Shown here: positions 8,362-17,288 of the stretch, in pieces
How positions within the stretch are numbered: the first letter of the stretch is position 1
How the letters are laid out: each line of letters opens with the position of its first letter
Assembly (NCBI GenBank): GCA_910583615.1
Contig: CAJTXP010000001.1
Location: 137,019-201,018 of the forward strand
Reading direction: 5' to 3'
From: an uncultured Lachnospiraceae bacterium
GTDB taxonomy: Bacteria > Bacillota > Clostridia > Lachnospirales > Lachnospiraceae
Length of the DNA stretch: 64,000 nucleotides
The notes under the pieces: model-generated
What the model was told of the DNA's origin: nothing
The model's database searches: none
Seen by the model: the letters and a program-made list of their open reading frames with translations, nothing else
Made by a program: the position numbers and the translations under genes

Positions 8362-8805
8362 TTAGTAAGTCGATTGCTCCTCGGCTACCATTTGCAGTTC
8401 CTGTTGTGGCTCAAGGTTATAAACAACGGATTTATGTTCCTGTGATGGCGCTTCATAAGGTTTTCCTTCTTTATTGTACGTAAGATGAAATACAAGGTCG
8501 GAAAGCCACTTCTTGAACGAGGGATTATCCTGAAACTGTTTGAACAGTTCCATATTATCAGCCATGATAGCGAAAATGACCTGTTGCAAAACCCGTTCAC
8601 TTTCAAGCCTTGCACTCTGTTCATCAGAGTTCTTCATAGCATTCCGATATTTCTCATCCCTGGAAACCATAGCGGGTATTTCAAGAATCTGTCTGCGCAC
8701 ATTATCCGCATCATTCCAGTTGATATTGCCAAACATATCGTTAAAGTCGGACAGAATAACGGAAAGCAAATCCATCTCCGGCTCGATCATGTGACCGACC
8801 TTGCC
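8362..8805 (-). pseudogene. hsdR: Type I restriction enzyme HsdR, C-terminal remnant
   Basis: The frame from about 8805 to the stop at 8362 reads as the C-terminal helical domain of HsdR: EPEMDLLSVILSDFNDMFGN, INWNDADNVRRQI, YRNAMKNSDEQSARLE, NMELFKQFQDNPSFKKWLSD. That is roughly 148 of about 1,000 residues; the nuclease and helicase domains are missing. It lies on the same strand, and in the expected order, as the hsdM front fragment at 20767-21468, 12 kb upstream. The frame stays open to 8925, but the residues before about 8805 do not resemble HsdR. Confidence 0.8.
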
Positions 8806-8823
8806 GGATGGAACCGGCGCAAC

Positions 8824-8994
8824 CTCGGCAAGGGCTTTTCTGTGCGAACCTTGCAGCAGATGAAAAAATTTTATGTGATGTTTCCAAATACGAACGCACT
8901 GCGTTCGCAATTGACCTGGACGCACTACCGCCTTCTGCTGTCAAACCTGTGCGTATTCAACAATATGAGCGCATCAGAATTCATTGCATTATAA
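8824..8994 (+). pseudogene. DUF1016 N-terminal remnant, copy B
   Basis: In the plus frame, LGKGFSVRTLQQMKKFYVMF, then PNTNALRSQLTWTHYRLLLS (8824-8943), is the conserved middle of the DUF1016 N-terminal domain. No start codon belongs to it, and the tail to the stop at 8994 is not conserved. The NALRS codons form a palindrome (8891-8907) at the same site as in copy A. Copies A and B flank the inverted hsdR tail. Bases 8995-9142 hold no gene that I can support. Confidence 0.7.
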
Positions 8995-9142
8995 AGGCAA
9001 TTCAATTCTGATTCATATTCTTCCATTAATAATTTAAACTGTGAATTGGATACTTTTTTTGAATCAGAAATCTGTCCGACTGTTATTTTTTCAATATTCC
9101 TAATTTGGATAAATTGGTAAGTTCATAAAATGACATTTCATT

Positions 9143-9236
9143 TATATAAACGGCACTAAATTTTTGCCCTCATAGAGCCTTGTCCCATGTGCCGTTTATC
9201 ATATTTTTCTGGCAATATATAATCACAAGATATATA
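9143..9236. repeat. 94-nt repeat with 11-bp inverted repeat, copy 1
   Basis: Identical, apart from one base (C/T near position 31), to 60492-60585. It contains ATAAACGGCAC ... GTGCCGTTTAT as an 11-bp inverted repeat around a 31-nt loop, followed by a conserved AT-rich tail ending CACAAGATATATA. It sits 24 bases past the stop of the minus-strand gene at 9260. Confidence 0.9.
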
Positions 9237-9259
9237 GTTCATTACTTTCGGTACGTACC

Positions 9260-9622
9260 TTAATATATATCCCGTTTCTCCAATTCTAGTATTCGTATTC
9301 CTCTCTCATCCTCTATCATATCATTTAGCTCCGAACGGTAATATTGAGCATATTGTAATTGGCGGCTAAAAAATTTTGTATCAACTTCGATACTATCAGT
9401 TAATGATGAAGAGTTCTTCACATATTCATTTATTTTCTCTTTCGAGGCATAATAATCGTAACATTTTTCGATTCCCTCATAAATTGTAAAATCTATTACA
9501 TCATCAATTGTGATAAATTCATTATCAAAATCATTAAAATAAGGACACCCTACTTTTAGAAAACCATAAAAAAATACCCTCAATGCTTCAATCTGAGTTT
9601 CAATTTTCTCTTCAAAATTCAT
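9260..9622 (-). CDS. Hypothetical protein at the end of the defence operon
   Basis: 120 residues, acidic and helical (MNFEEKIETQIEALRVFFYG ... LELEKRDIY). The frame is open back to 9733, but GGAGAAGAG before the ATG at 9622 favours this start. I do not recognise a family. It lies 170 bases behind the ATPase gene on the same strand and is followed by the 94-nt repeat, so it may be a separate cassette rather than part of the restriction operon. Confidence 0.6.
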   Translation of the reverse strand: MNFEEKIETQIEALRVFFYGFLKVGCPYFNDFDNEFITIDDVIDFTIYEGIEKCYDYYASKEKINEYVKNSSSLTDSIEVDTKFFSRQLQYAQYYRSELNDMIEDERGIRILELEKRDIY

Positions 9623-9792
9623 ATCTCTTCTCCATTCGGGAATGCTTTTAATTCTATGTGGCAATAAGAAATCTACGAATACGGTTTCTCTGGCACGAAA
9701 GTCCGTTCGTGGTGCTCTGGTACAAACAGACAAAATTTACTACTGGATTTTTCTAGCGGAAGCAGGTTAACAGCTATTTTGCAAAGCCAAAC

Positions 9793-11253
9793 TCACGCTT
9801 CAACCATCGTGTCAATCAATCTGTCTTTGATTTCAACCGAGAGCGCATTTTCAAAATTATAGGTAAAAATTGACGCAATGATTATCTGGTGGTCAGAAAA
9901 ATCCCTCTTAAGAATATCCATCATCAATGCAATATTATTCTGATCAACTTCTTTTCCACTTGGCGAGTCAAGCAAAATCGGGAGCTTAATATTTAAAGCC
10001 TTTTCAAGGGCAGTAATATATGCCAAACGAAAAGCAAAAGCTGTTTTGTGAAGCAAAGCACCCGACAGCTCTTTCAAATTAGAAGTGAACAAATATGTGC
10101 GAGGAATGCTTTCTGTATCGCCAATCCCAAGCTCCGTCCCATATGCAATAATACTGTCAGAAACTTCTTTGACAACTGAGTTATCAATCCTTGTAGCCCT
10201 GCTTAGTTCATCCTGCAAAGCCTTAATCTGCTTTTCAAGACGGTCAAGCTCGGATTTTATAACCTTAGGATTCAGTGGCATTCGTAAAATCTTTCTATCA
10301 AATATTTCTAATTGGCTTGCTGATTGGAAAAAAGCCAGTTGTTCGTATTCTGAATCTTTTTCCTTTTCGAGACGTTCTATTTTCGCACTGACAGCAGCAT
10401 ATTCATGTGAAACCATTTTTCGCTTTGTAATAAGCAATTCGATGGAATCATTAAGCCCAACAATATTCTCTTCTTTTACAGGGAACACTGTGCCTTCTGG
10501 GGATTGCACCAGAAGTTTCATGTCAGAAATGAATTTTCTAAATTTGTTATTTTCTGATAATGTTCCGTCAATGCGTTTCAATTCTTTTTTAATCTGGCTC
10601 TGTTGAAGCAATAAGCTACTCATTTCTGCATCTACGGTATCCTCGTATGAATCCGTAGCAACAGAAGCGGAGTCAACTTCTAATGATGCCCGATACTGGG
10701 CAACGCTGGACATCTGTTTGTATTTTTCTTTTTCACGCTGTAGCAGTGCAATTTTTTTAATTAGTTCCGTACAATCACGCCCGGACAAGCCACGGATTAA
10801 TTCTTCAATATTAAATCCGATGCTGCCGATTACTTTGCCTCTATTTAACAGAGTCCATCCTTTTTCCTGATCAACATAAAATGCACCGAGGAGATTGGAA
10901 AGAATATCCCTATTGTCAGTACCAAAAAGTTTAGAATGCAACTCTTGTTGCTGTTCGGGCAGAACATAGGTATTTTCAGAATTGCCATTTTTCAGCACAA
11001 TAGAGGACGCATCATTTCGACAAAGAGAAACAATGCCCAATTTTTCACACTCTACAGTGATAATTACTTCACAGTTTTGAAATTTTATTCTTTTCGTGTT
11101 AGGAACATTGTAACCTAATCCATACAACATAAATCGGAGTAGAGTCGTTTTTCCACAACTATTGTTCTTGCTGTGGATAAAGGTAACAGTTGGGCTAAAC
11201 TCGATTTTTCTTTCAAAGAGGCCTTCCTTAAGATATACGGATTTTATAATCAT
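9793..11253 (-). CDS. SMC/Rad50-like ABC ATPase (DUF2326-like)
   Basis: 486 residues. An N-terminal ABC-type half-domain has Walker A SKNNSCGKTTLLRFMLYGLG (around residue 29). A central region of heptad-rich helices, residues about 170-350, looks like a coiled-coil pair. The C-terminal half has Walker B LPILLDSPSG, near residue 435, with a serine where most ABC ATPases have glutamate, as is common in OLD/DUF2326-type proteins. Its ATG overlaps the TGA of the upstream gene by 4 nt, so the two are translated together. Inferred role: ATP-dependent sensor or motor for the partner nuclease-like protein. Physical association is not shown. Confidence 0.75.
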   Translation of the reverse strand: MIIKSVYLKEGLFERKIEFSPTVTFIHSKNNSCGKTTLLRFMLYGLGYNVPNTKRIKFQNCEVIITVECEKLGIVSLCRNDASSIVLKNGNSENTYVLPEQQQELHSKLFGTDNRDILSNLLGAFYVDQEKGWTLLNRGKVIGSIGFNIEELIRGLSGRDCTELIKKIALLQREKEKYKQMSSVAQYRASLEVDSASVATDSYEDTVDAEMSSLLLQQSQIKKELKRIDGTLSENNKFRKFISDMKLLVQSPEGTVFPVKEENIVGLNDSIELLITKRKMVSHEYAAVSAKIERLEKEKDSEYEQLAFFQSASQLEIFDRKILRMPLNPKVIKSELDRLEKQIKALQDELSRATRIDNSVVKEVSDSIIAYGTELGIGDTESIPRTYLFTSNLKELSGALLHKTAFAFRLAYITALEKALNIKLPILLDSPSGKEVDQNNIALMMDILKRDFSDHQIIIASIFTYNFENALSVEIKDRLIDTMVEA

Positions 11254-12260
11254 AAATTGACCTCCCTTTTAATTTTATCGATTGACAGGCGGTTGCGAAC
11301 GATGCTATAAAGTATAACTTGAATCAATCCTTGCTTGGTTTCATCATCAATGTCTGTTGTTTCAAAATCAGATAAATAATCACTCCATTTATTCATGGCA
11401 AAATCCAAGCATTTTTCCCTTGGCTTTTTCCCCGGCGATTGATAGTCATTATAATCGTAGAGAACCTTGATAAAGAAGTCACATCGTTCGCAGCATGAAT
11501 CGATAATATCACGATAACGATGTACGATTTCATCATATGTACTTGAGTCAAATTCTTCTTGCAAATCTTCATCGCATCTTTCAATATCGGTGGCAATCAC
11601 TATAATCGGCCAGATAACATCCTTTTTGCCCAGAACAATTGATGCGTCTTTTTTACTGCCATTTTTAAATATATCCTCATGCCAAGTGGTCATCAATTTT
11701 TTGCCCAGCCCAGGTATATTCAAATTCATACTGCCAATAAAATCATCAATCTTGTTTTTAACAACCTTATATCGCTCATCTTCATCATCAGTCTCAAATG
11801 GCAGAACCTGAATCATGAATTTGTCTGTATTCAAGGGTTGTGATAGTTTGGCAAGGTATCCTGATATAATACTTTTTGATGAATCCGGCAAAGAATCGAA
11901 AGAGCGGTGGGCATCACCATAAAAAACACTTCTGGAATCTTTGTCATTGAGCGGATTGGGGGAATTAGTAATTAATATCAGCTTTTCCACCAAAGTATTA
12001 TGAGAAGCCTCGGACAGTGTTGTCAGTGTCTTTTTCAGGTTTTCTCTTACATGACTAAAGTCGGAACTGCTTTTTTCAATGGCTTTTGCCTGAGCAAGAA
12101 TGTAACCGCCACCATTCAATTTAAGCTCGATATCCTCATAATTACCTTCTAAACGCAATGCCTCCAAATCCCTTATATTTTCAATCATAAGGACAATGGC
12201 GGCGTTCACTTGAAAATCAAATCCAAATATCACGGCATCTGCTCTTCTACTTCTCGGCAT
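11250..12260 (-). CDS. Possible DUF4297/Cap4-like nuclease, partner of the SMC-like ATPase
   Basis: 336 residues from the ATG at 12260, which has GGAGGTGAATC in front. The N-terminus (FGFDFQVNAAIVLMIENIRD, then LEGNYEDIEL and GGGYILAQAKAIEK) has the pattern of DUF4297-type PD-(D/E)XK nucleases: a glutamate, an acidic strand and a QxK strand. The remaining 250 residues are helical and unrecognised. It lies 72 nt behind the res gene and overlaps the ATPase by 4 nt. The pair resembles two-gene ABC three-component-type defence modules, but the nuclease call is tentative because the catalytic triad cannot be confirmed by eye. Confidence 0.5.
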   Translation of the reverse strand: MPRSRRADAVIFGFDFQVNAAIVLMIENIRDLEALRLEGNYEDIELKLNGGGYILAQAKAIEKSSSDFSHVRENLKKTLTTLSEASHNTLVEKLILITNSPNPLNDKDSRSVFYGDAHRSFDSLPDSSKSIISGYLAKLSQPLNTDKFMIQVLPFETDDEDERYKVVKNKIDDFIGSMNLNIPGLGKKLMTTWHEDIFKNGSKKDASIVLGKKDVIWPIIVIATDIERCDEDLQEEFDSSTYDEIVHRYRDIIDSCCERCDFFIKVLYDYNDYQSPGKKPREKCLDFAMNKWSDYLSDFETTDIDDETKQGLIQVILYSIVRNRLSIDKIKREVNL

Positions 12261-12331
12261 ATCTGATTCACCTCCAATCGAACACAGCAACCCGCAGACA
12301 AACTGTGGATTGCCGTATTCGTATCATCTTT

Positions 12332-15229
12332 TCATTCTTCAAACTGCAATTCAATCTGCTTGTTGTCAGAACGGTTGCTAATGAGATAGTCAAAACTCGA
12401 ATTCAGCCTAACATCATCGTGGGAAATGAGAGCATAATCCCACGGCTTCCCATCGTGTTCGCTATTCCATGCGGATACCGCACGACAATAAACAAGAGCA
12501 GCATGGGCTTTTTCCAGAACTGGTTGGTTATTCAATTCATTGCTGGCTTTTGTTTCAACCATAAAAATGCCTTGTTCCGTTTCAACGATAAAGTCCGGCT
12601 CATAGCGGCTGATACCGCCGGGACCATAGTAAATGTTAAATTGCTTCGGTGACGGCCGCATCCATTTCTGAACTGCAGGGTCATTTTCCAATACAATAGC
12701 AAAGCGGCGTTCCGTGTCACTGTCAAATTTATAAAGCGTATGACAAGCCTTTTTGAAGCCTTTAAACACTTTGGATCGAACTTCTCCTGCAGGAACATTG
12801 GCACGGAGGTCATAAATCTCATCCGACTTGATTTTACCGCCATACCCGGTTTCAATACGAGAAAAAGGACGCATCTCTGTTGCACGATATTTTACTTCAT
12901 TTGTGTAAAAATGCTCCATCATTTGCGAGTAAATGACATCCGCAATGGTAGATTGTCTCTGATACATCACCTCAACCGCATCTTCCTCGGAAAGATAGGT
13001 AAGGAAATGTGTTTTTGCCTCGCCCACCAGAGAATACAGTAAATCAGCGCATGATGAGTAATCCACATTGTCATGGACAACAATGTGCCGTACAATTTCA
13101 TTTTCAGGCGAATCTACCCTCTGTACTGCAGCAAAATCAGGGTTCTGTTCAAAAGTTGCGCCGCCTTCTTTCAGCTCCGTTCCGATCATCACCTTGCCGG
13201 ATGGATGCCAGTTCATTCTTGCGGTATCCAGCTGGAAATCAGTAAAGCCCTGTTTCACCTCTTTAAAAGGCTGTACGACTGCCTGTGGAATCGGAATTAC
13301 GCTGTCGGTCAAAACCTGTACGCAGGTGTCAATGGCTTTTTCCACGGCAGCGGCAACCGCTTCTCTTTGCAAATTCATTTGCGAAAACTGCCGCATTGTT
13401 TCAGAAATAACACTGTCCTGTATCAATTTTCGTGTTGTGGGATCTTTCACCGCATCAAAAGTTTTCACCTGACGATTCAGTTCCGTAACACTGCGAGAGG
13501 TAAATGACGCAACGAATTTTGCGACTTCTTTTGTCTGTTCCTCCACAACCACTTCTTCAGTTTCCGGCACATCATAATGAGAGCTTTCCCGTATGGTAAA
13601 GGCAAGCTGCTCCGCAAAACTATAGTCAGATGTCAACGCATCGTAGGTGCTTGGCATCTCCACAGTTTCATGAGGACCTTCCGCTTCACTTTCCGATTCT
13701 TCGATATAGTAAACCTTACGCACAAGCGAATCCGGGGCATTTGCCAGATTTACGATGGCTTCATATTTATCATGGCTTACAATGGAAAGGCGGTCAACTT
13801 CATCGACTCTCGTGCGTTCCCCATAAGGCAGCCGCAGACCACGGCCTATTGTCTGTTCTGTCAGTGTATCCGATGCCGAAGCGCGAAGGGGAATAATCGT
13901 ATACAGATTAGTGACATCCCATCCTTCTTTTAGCATATTGACATGGATGACGATTTCAATTTTGTTTTCTGGCTTTTCCAGCGAAAGTAGCAGCTCGATG
14001 TTCTCGTCCTTTTCCGTTTTCCCTTGGGAAGAGTTAATCTCTATCACCTTATCCGCATAGTAGCCGCCAAAGAAATCATTAGACTTGATATAAGCCATAA
14101 TTTCTTTGGAGTGGTCTGTATCCCGCGCAACAACCAAAACAAACGGCTTCACAATAGTTTTACCGAAGGTACGCGCATATACCTCCAGACGGCTCTTGGT
14201 GTCCTCGTGCAGGCGCAAACCGTCATTCAGCTTTTCGTGGTCGAGCTGTTCCGGCGTGTATTCCTCCGGGCGGAAGTCTTTATGCGTAAATACCGCAGGG
14301 ACTTTCACATACATCCCATCGTTCAGAGCATGGGCAAGGGAATACTCATATATCACATTTTTGAACAGAATTTTCCGTGAGCCTTTCTGTATCTGCGGCG
14401 TAGCAGTCAATTCCACACCGAGCAGCGGACGCAGTTCGTTGATGACATCGAAGCTTTTATCTGCATGATAGTGGTGGCTTTCATCCATAAAAATACATAA
14501 ATCCGGCAGCGACTGCAAATAGGCAAAGTAGGACTCGCCCAGAACCTCGCTTAACCGTTTGATTCGAGCAGGTGTACCCTCCTTAGTTTTGCTGTCGGAG
14601 TTCAGCTTTGCAATATTGAAAATGTTAATGACAATATCATTGACACCAAAAGTTCCCTGGCGAAAATCAGCATAGTTTTCCCCATTGATAATACGCGGCG
14701 GATCGACAAACAAATCCAGTCCTCTGAATACATACTTGGGGTTGGAGGTATTTCCAAGATCATCCTTCAATTTCCGGTAAATCGTCAGGTTCGGTGCCAT
14801 GACAAAGAAATTCTTGATTCCTTTCTCGTAGCGCAAGTATGCGATGCATGCACCCATCAACCTGGTTTTCCCAATCCCCGTTGCAAGAGCAAAGCACACC
14901 GAAGGAAAATCCCGTTCAAAAGAAGTAAGTGTTTTAAAATGTTCCTGCAGGTTGGCAAGATCATCTTTATAGAAATCCGCCGCGATTTCCGCCGCTTTGA
15001 CTCGGAGGAATTTCTCTTTCTTTTCCCAGGTCGGCTGGGCGTTGTATTCATCCGCATAGTCCTCAATAATCTGCTGATCCGTGGTAGGATTTTTCCTCAT
15101 GCTGAGGATGTCACACAGGCGGGCGAAAAACTCCAGACTTTCCTCCTGCGGCTTGCGAAGCGCCATCACGTTATAGAGATACTTGGAATGATAGCTGTAA
15201 AATCTATCGGTATAGGGTTCTTTAAGCAT
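12332..15229 (-). CDS. res: Type III-like restriction enzyme, Res subunit (helicase-nuclease)
   Basis: About 965 residues. SF2 helicase motifs are clear: Walker A ALATGIGKTRLMGACIAYLR, motif II IFMDESHHYH, motif III ELTATP and motif VI EQTIGRGLRLP. The C-terminal PD-(D/E)XK nuclease is seen as YEPDFIVETEQGIFMVETKA. It would cut unmethylated DNA after ATP-driven translocation, with the Mod protein giving specificity. The ATG at 15229 lies inside the last codons of mod (8-nt overlap) with GAGGAGG in front; a longer frame to 15253 has no better site. Confidence 0.88.
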   Translation of the reverse strand: MLKEPYTDRFYSYHSKYLYNVMALRKPQEESLEFFARLCDILSMRKNPTTDQQIIEDYADEYNAQPTWEKKEKFLRVKAAEIAADFYKDDLANLQEHFKTLTSFERDFPSVCFALATGIGKTRLMGACIAYLRYEKGIKNFFVMAPNLTIYRKLKDDLGNTSNPKYVFRGLDLFVDPPRIINGENYADFRQGTFGVNDIVINIFNIAKLNSDSKTKEGTPARIKRLSEVLGESYFAYLQSLPDLCIFMDESHHYHADKSFDVINELRPLLGVELTATPQIQKGSRKILFKNVIYEYSLAHALNDGMYVKVPAVFTHKDFRPEEYTPEQLDHEKLNDGLRLHEDTKSRLEVYARTFGKTIVKPFVLVVARDTDHSKEIMAYIKSNDFFGGYYADKVIEINSSQGKTEKDENIELLLSLEKPENKIEIVIHVNMLKEGWDVTNLYTIIPLRASASDTLTEQTIGRGLRLPYGERTRVDEVDRLSIVSHDKYEAIVNLANAPDSLVRKVYYIEESESEAEGPHETVEMPSTYDALTSDYSFAEQLAFTIRESSHYDVPETEEVVVEEQTKEVAKFVASFTSRSVTELNRQVKTFDAVKDPTTRKLIQDSVISETMRQFSQMNLQREAVAAAVEKAIDTCVQVLTDSVIPIPQAVVQPFKEVKQGFTDFQLDTARMNWHPSGKVMIGTELKEGGATFEQNPDFAAVQRVDSPENEIVRHIVVHDNVDYSSCADLLYSLVGEAKTHFLTYLSEEDAVEVMYQRQSTIADVIYSQMMEHFYTNEVKYRATEMRPFSRIETGYGGKIKSDEIYDLRANVPAGEVRSKVFKGFKKACHTLYKFDSDTERRFAIVLENDPAVQKWMRPSPKQFNIYYGPGGISRYEPDFIVETEQGIFMVETKASNELNNQPVLEKAHAALVYCRAVSAWNSEHDGKPWDYALISHDDVRLNSSFDYLISNRSDNKQIELQFEE

Positions 15230-16982
15230 CTTCGCAGTCCTCCTCGTCCACATCGGGAATATCCGCGATGTTCAGGTCGTAATTATTTACGCCGTATTCA
15301 CATTTATCAAGCACCGACTGCGGGATTTTCCGCACCTGGATATTTTCATAGCGTAGGGAAAGCCCAGTATCGAAAGCGGGTACGCAAATCAGCAAATGCT
15401 CCATCGGGGAAACCTCGGCGGCAAGCCCGTCCAGTGTTTTTGCATCAAGATAGACGGTGGTGACATAGATATAGCTTTTATCCTGACTGTGACCTTGTTT
15501 CCAGAATACATCCGGATCGGGCGCAAAGAAGTAACCGTTCAGCTTCGCAACCGCCGCAATCAGCATCATCGGATTATATTTATCAGAAATAACGGGATTT
15601 CCGTACTTGTCCTTTTCAATCAGGGACGACGCAAGCTCGTAGAATTTGTAACCACCGCCACCGTGCCAGTCAACATCTTGGGTAATGCCTGTCCTATCTT
15701 CATCATCAATAACTCGCTTGAGTCTTGGAATACAGTGGGTGTACGCGTGTTCTCCCAATTCAATTCCAATCCACGTTCTCCCCAATTTGTGAGCCGCTGC
15801 TGCTGTGGTCCCTGATCCAAGAAAAGAATCCAGCACAAGTTCACCGGGAGTGGTTGTCATTTCAATGATTTGTCTTACAAGCTGCTCGGGCTTTTTCCCA
15901 TTGGGAAAATCTACTCCGCCACCTTCTTTTGCCACATTTTTCATCCATGCATTCATATCCCAATATGTGCCCTGTAAATCTTTCTTGTACAATTCCCCGT
16001 CAATTACCTCAGATGTGTCTCTCAGCCAAACAAACAATCTACACTTTTCACCCTTGTAAAACTGTTCATACAATAGTCCCTTATTTCTCCCGGTTTTAGG
16101 AACATACTCTATTGAAAGCAAGTCTTCTGTGATACCTTGCTCTCTACGATAATCCATAATGCGTGTTCTGATAGAAGATTGTGCGTTGGTAGTTTGGAAC
16201 ACATTGATGCCGTATTTTTGATATGCCTCTTTTTCAGAGATGCCATTCCTTTTTGCAATTTGTTTGATAGACAGTATAATAGGGTTCTTCCTCAAATACA
16301 CTTTAATTTCATTACCGTCACCATCTACAGTAGAACCTACATATTCCTTCTGTCCGGGATCGACAAGTACCGTGGTATATTTCCAGCTTTTTCCTTCATC
16401 AATATACTGCCGAATCAATTCTGACATCTCGGTATACTGATAAGGCCCGTTAAAAAGCGGCAACAAACTATACTCCCTGGCATATGCCAAGATGTATTCA
16501 CAATTCTTCTTCAGACGCTTGTCCTCGCCACCGCCGGATGCGCCAGCAATATTTTTCATATTGACGGAAATCATGTTTATAAAGTTATTTCTGCCAAACA
16601 CTTCATCGCAGATCACTTTGAGATATGCCTGTTCCTCGTCATCTATCTGAATCCAAATGGAACCGTCCGGAGCAAGGAGCGTTCTCAGAATTTCCAAACG
16701 TGCTTTCATCAAGCGAAGCCAGATAGAATGCTCCAGATTATCGTCATAATGTTCAAATGCCGCGCCCGTATTATACGGCGGATCGATATAAATACACTTC
16801 ACCTGTCCAGCAAATTGCTGTTCCAGTGCTTTCAGTGCAAGGAGATTGTCCCCGTGAATCAGCATATTTTCGGCATTCGGGTCACCGTAATCCTTGGATA
16901 GGTCGTGGAGCAGGATACGCGGCTCTACCGCAGGTTCTTCTCCCTTGCCGATCCATGTAAGTTCCAATCGTTGATTAGCCAT
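15222..16982 (-). CDS. mod: Type III-like DNA methyltransferase, Mod subunit
   Basis: 586 residues, beta-class N6-adenine/N4-cytosine methyltransferase. The catalytic motif DPPY (IYIDPPYNTGAAFEHYDD, near residue 70) comes before the SAM-binding motif FLGSGTTAAAAHKLGRTWIG near residue 385, the order expected for Mod proteins. The stretch between them, about residues 130-370, is the likely target-recognition region. It overlaps the small gene upstream by 8 nt and res downstream by 8 nt, so translation is tightly coupled. It should methylate the recognition site and guide Res. Confidence 0.9.
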   Translation of the reverse strand: MANQRLELTWIGKGEEPAVEPRILLHDLSKDYGDPNAENMLIHGDNLLALKALEQQFAGQVKCIYIDPPYNTGAAFEHYDDNLEHSIWLRLMKARLEILRTLLAPDGSIWIQIDDEEQAYLKVICDEVFGRNNFINMISVNMKNIAGASGGGEDKRLKKNCEYILAYAREYSLLPLFNGPYQYTEMSELIRQYIDEGKSWKYTTVLVDPGQKEYVGSTVDGDGNEIKVYLRKNPIILSIKQIAKRNGISEKEAYQKYGINVFQTTNAQSSIRTRIMDYRREQGITEDLLSIEYVPKTGRNKGLLYEQFYKGEKCRLFVWLRDTSEVIDGELYKKDLQGTYWDMNAWMKNVAKEGGGVDFPNGKKPEQLVRQIIEMTTTPGELVLDSFLGSGTTAAAAHKLGRTWIGIELGEHAYTHCIPRLKRVIDDEDRTGITQDVDWHGGGGYKFYELASSLIEKDKYGNPVISDKYNPMMLIAAVAKLNGYFFAPDPDVFWKQGHSQDKSYIYVTTVYLDAKTLDGLAAEVSPMEHLLICVPAFDTGLSLRYENIQVRKIPQSVLDKCEYGVNNYDLNIADIPDVDEEDCEDA

Positions 16983-17274
16983 TGTTCCTGCCCTCCGTTA
17001 TCTTTTTCCCGGTAAGATAAACCAGCTGGGCTTGCAAATTTCCTGCAATAACATTATCGGGCGCATTATCAATTAGTCCCGCACTGCCGGAAATCGTGGT
17101 AACAGCCGTCATACTCACATAGTAATCCGGGTGTGCATCATTGAAATCCTTGTACTTTTTTATGGCATCAGCCCTATCCAACTCACCGGTTCTCTGATAC
17201 CTCAAAATAATGGATTCATGTTCCGCTACCGTTTTTGCGTCATCTACCTGCTTTCTTTCAGATTCATTGTTCAT
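16975..17274 (-). CDS. Small conserved-looking protein inside the restriction operon
   Basis: 99 residues (MNNESERKQVDDAKTVAEHE ... KKITEGRNNG), with GGAGGG seven bases before the ATG. It sits between the SNF2 helicase (14-nt gap) and mod (8-nt overlap), so its product must be made in step with them. The first half is charged and helical; the second half, with SMTAVTTISGSAGLIDNAPD, is more hydrophobic. I recognise no family. Its position argues for an accessory subunit or regulator of the complex. Confidence 0.7.
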   Translation of the reverse strand: MNNESERKQVDDAKTVAEHESIILRYQRTGELDRADAIKKYKDFNDAHPDYYVSMTAVTTISGSAGLIDNAPDNVIAGNLQAQLVYLTGKKITEGRNNG

Positions 17275-17288
17275 ATATAACCCTCCGA

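Noticed and set aside
8485..8823. The long plus-strand frame leading into DUF1016 copy B as one gene
   Set aside because: Up to about 8820 it is the antisense of the hsdR tail; only the last 40 codons before 8943 match DUF1016.
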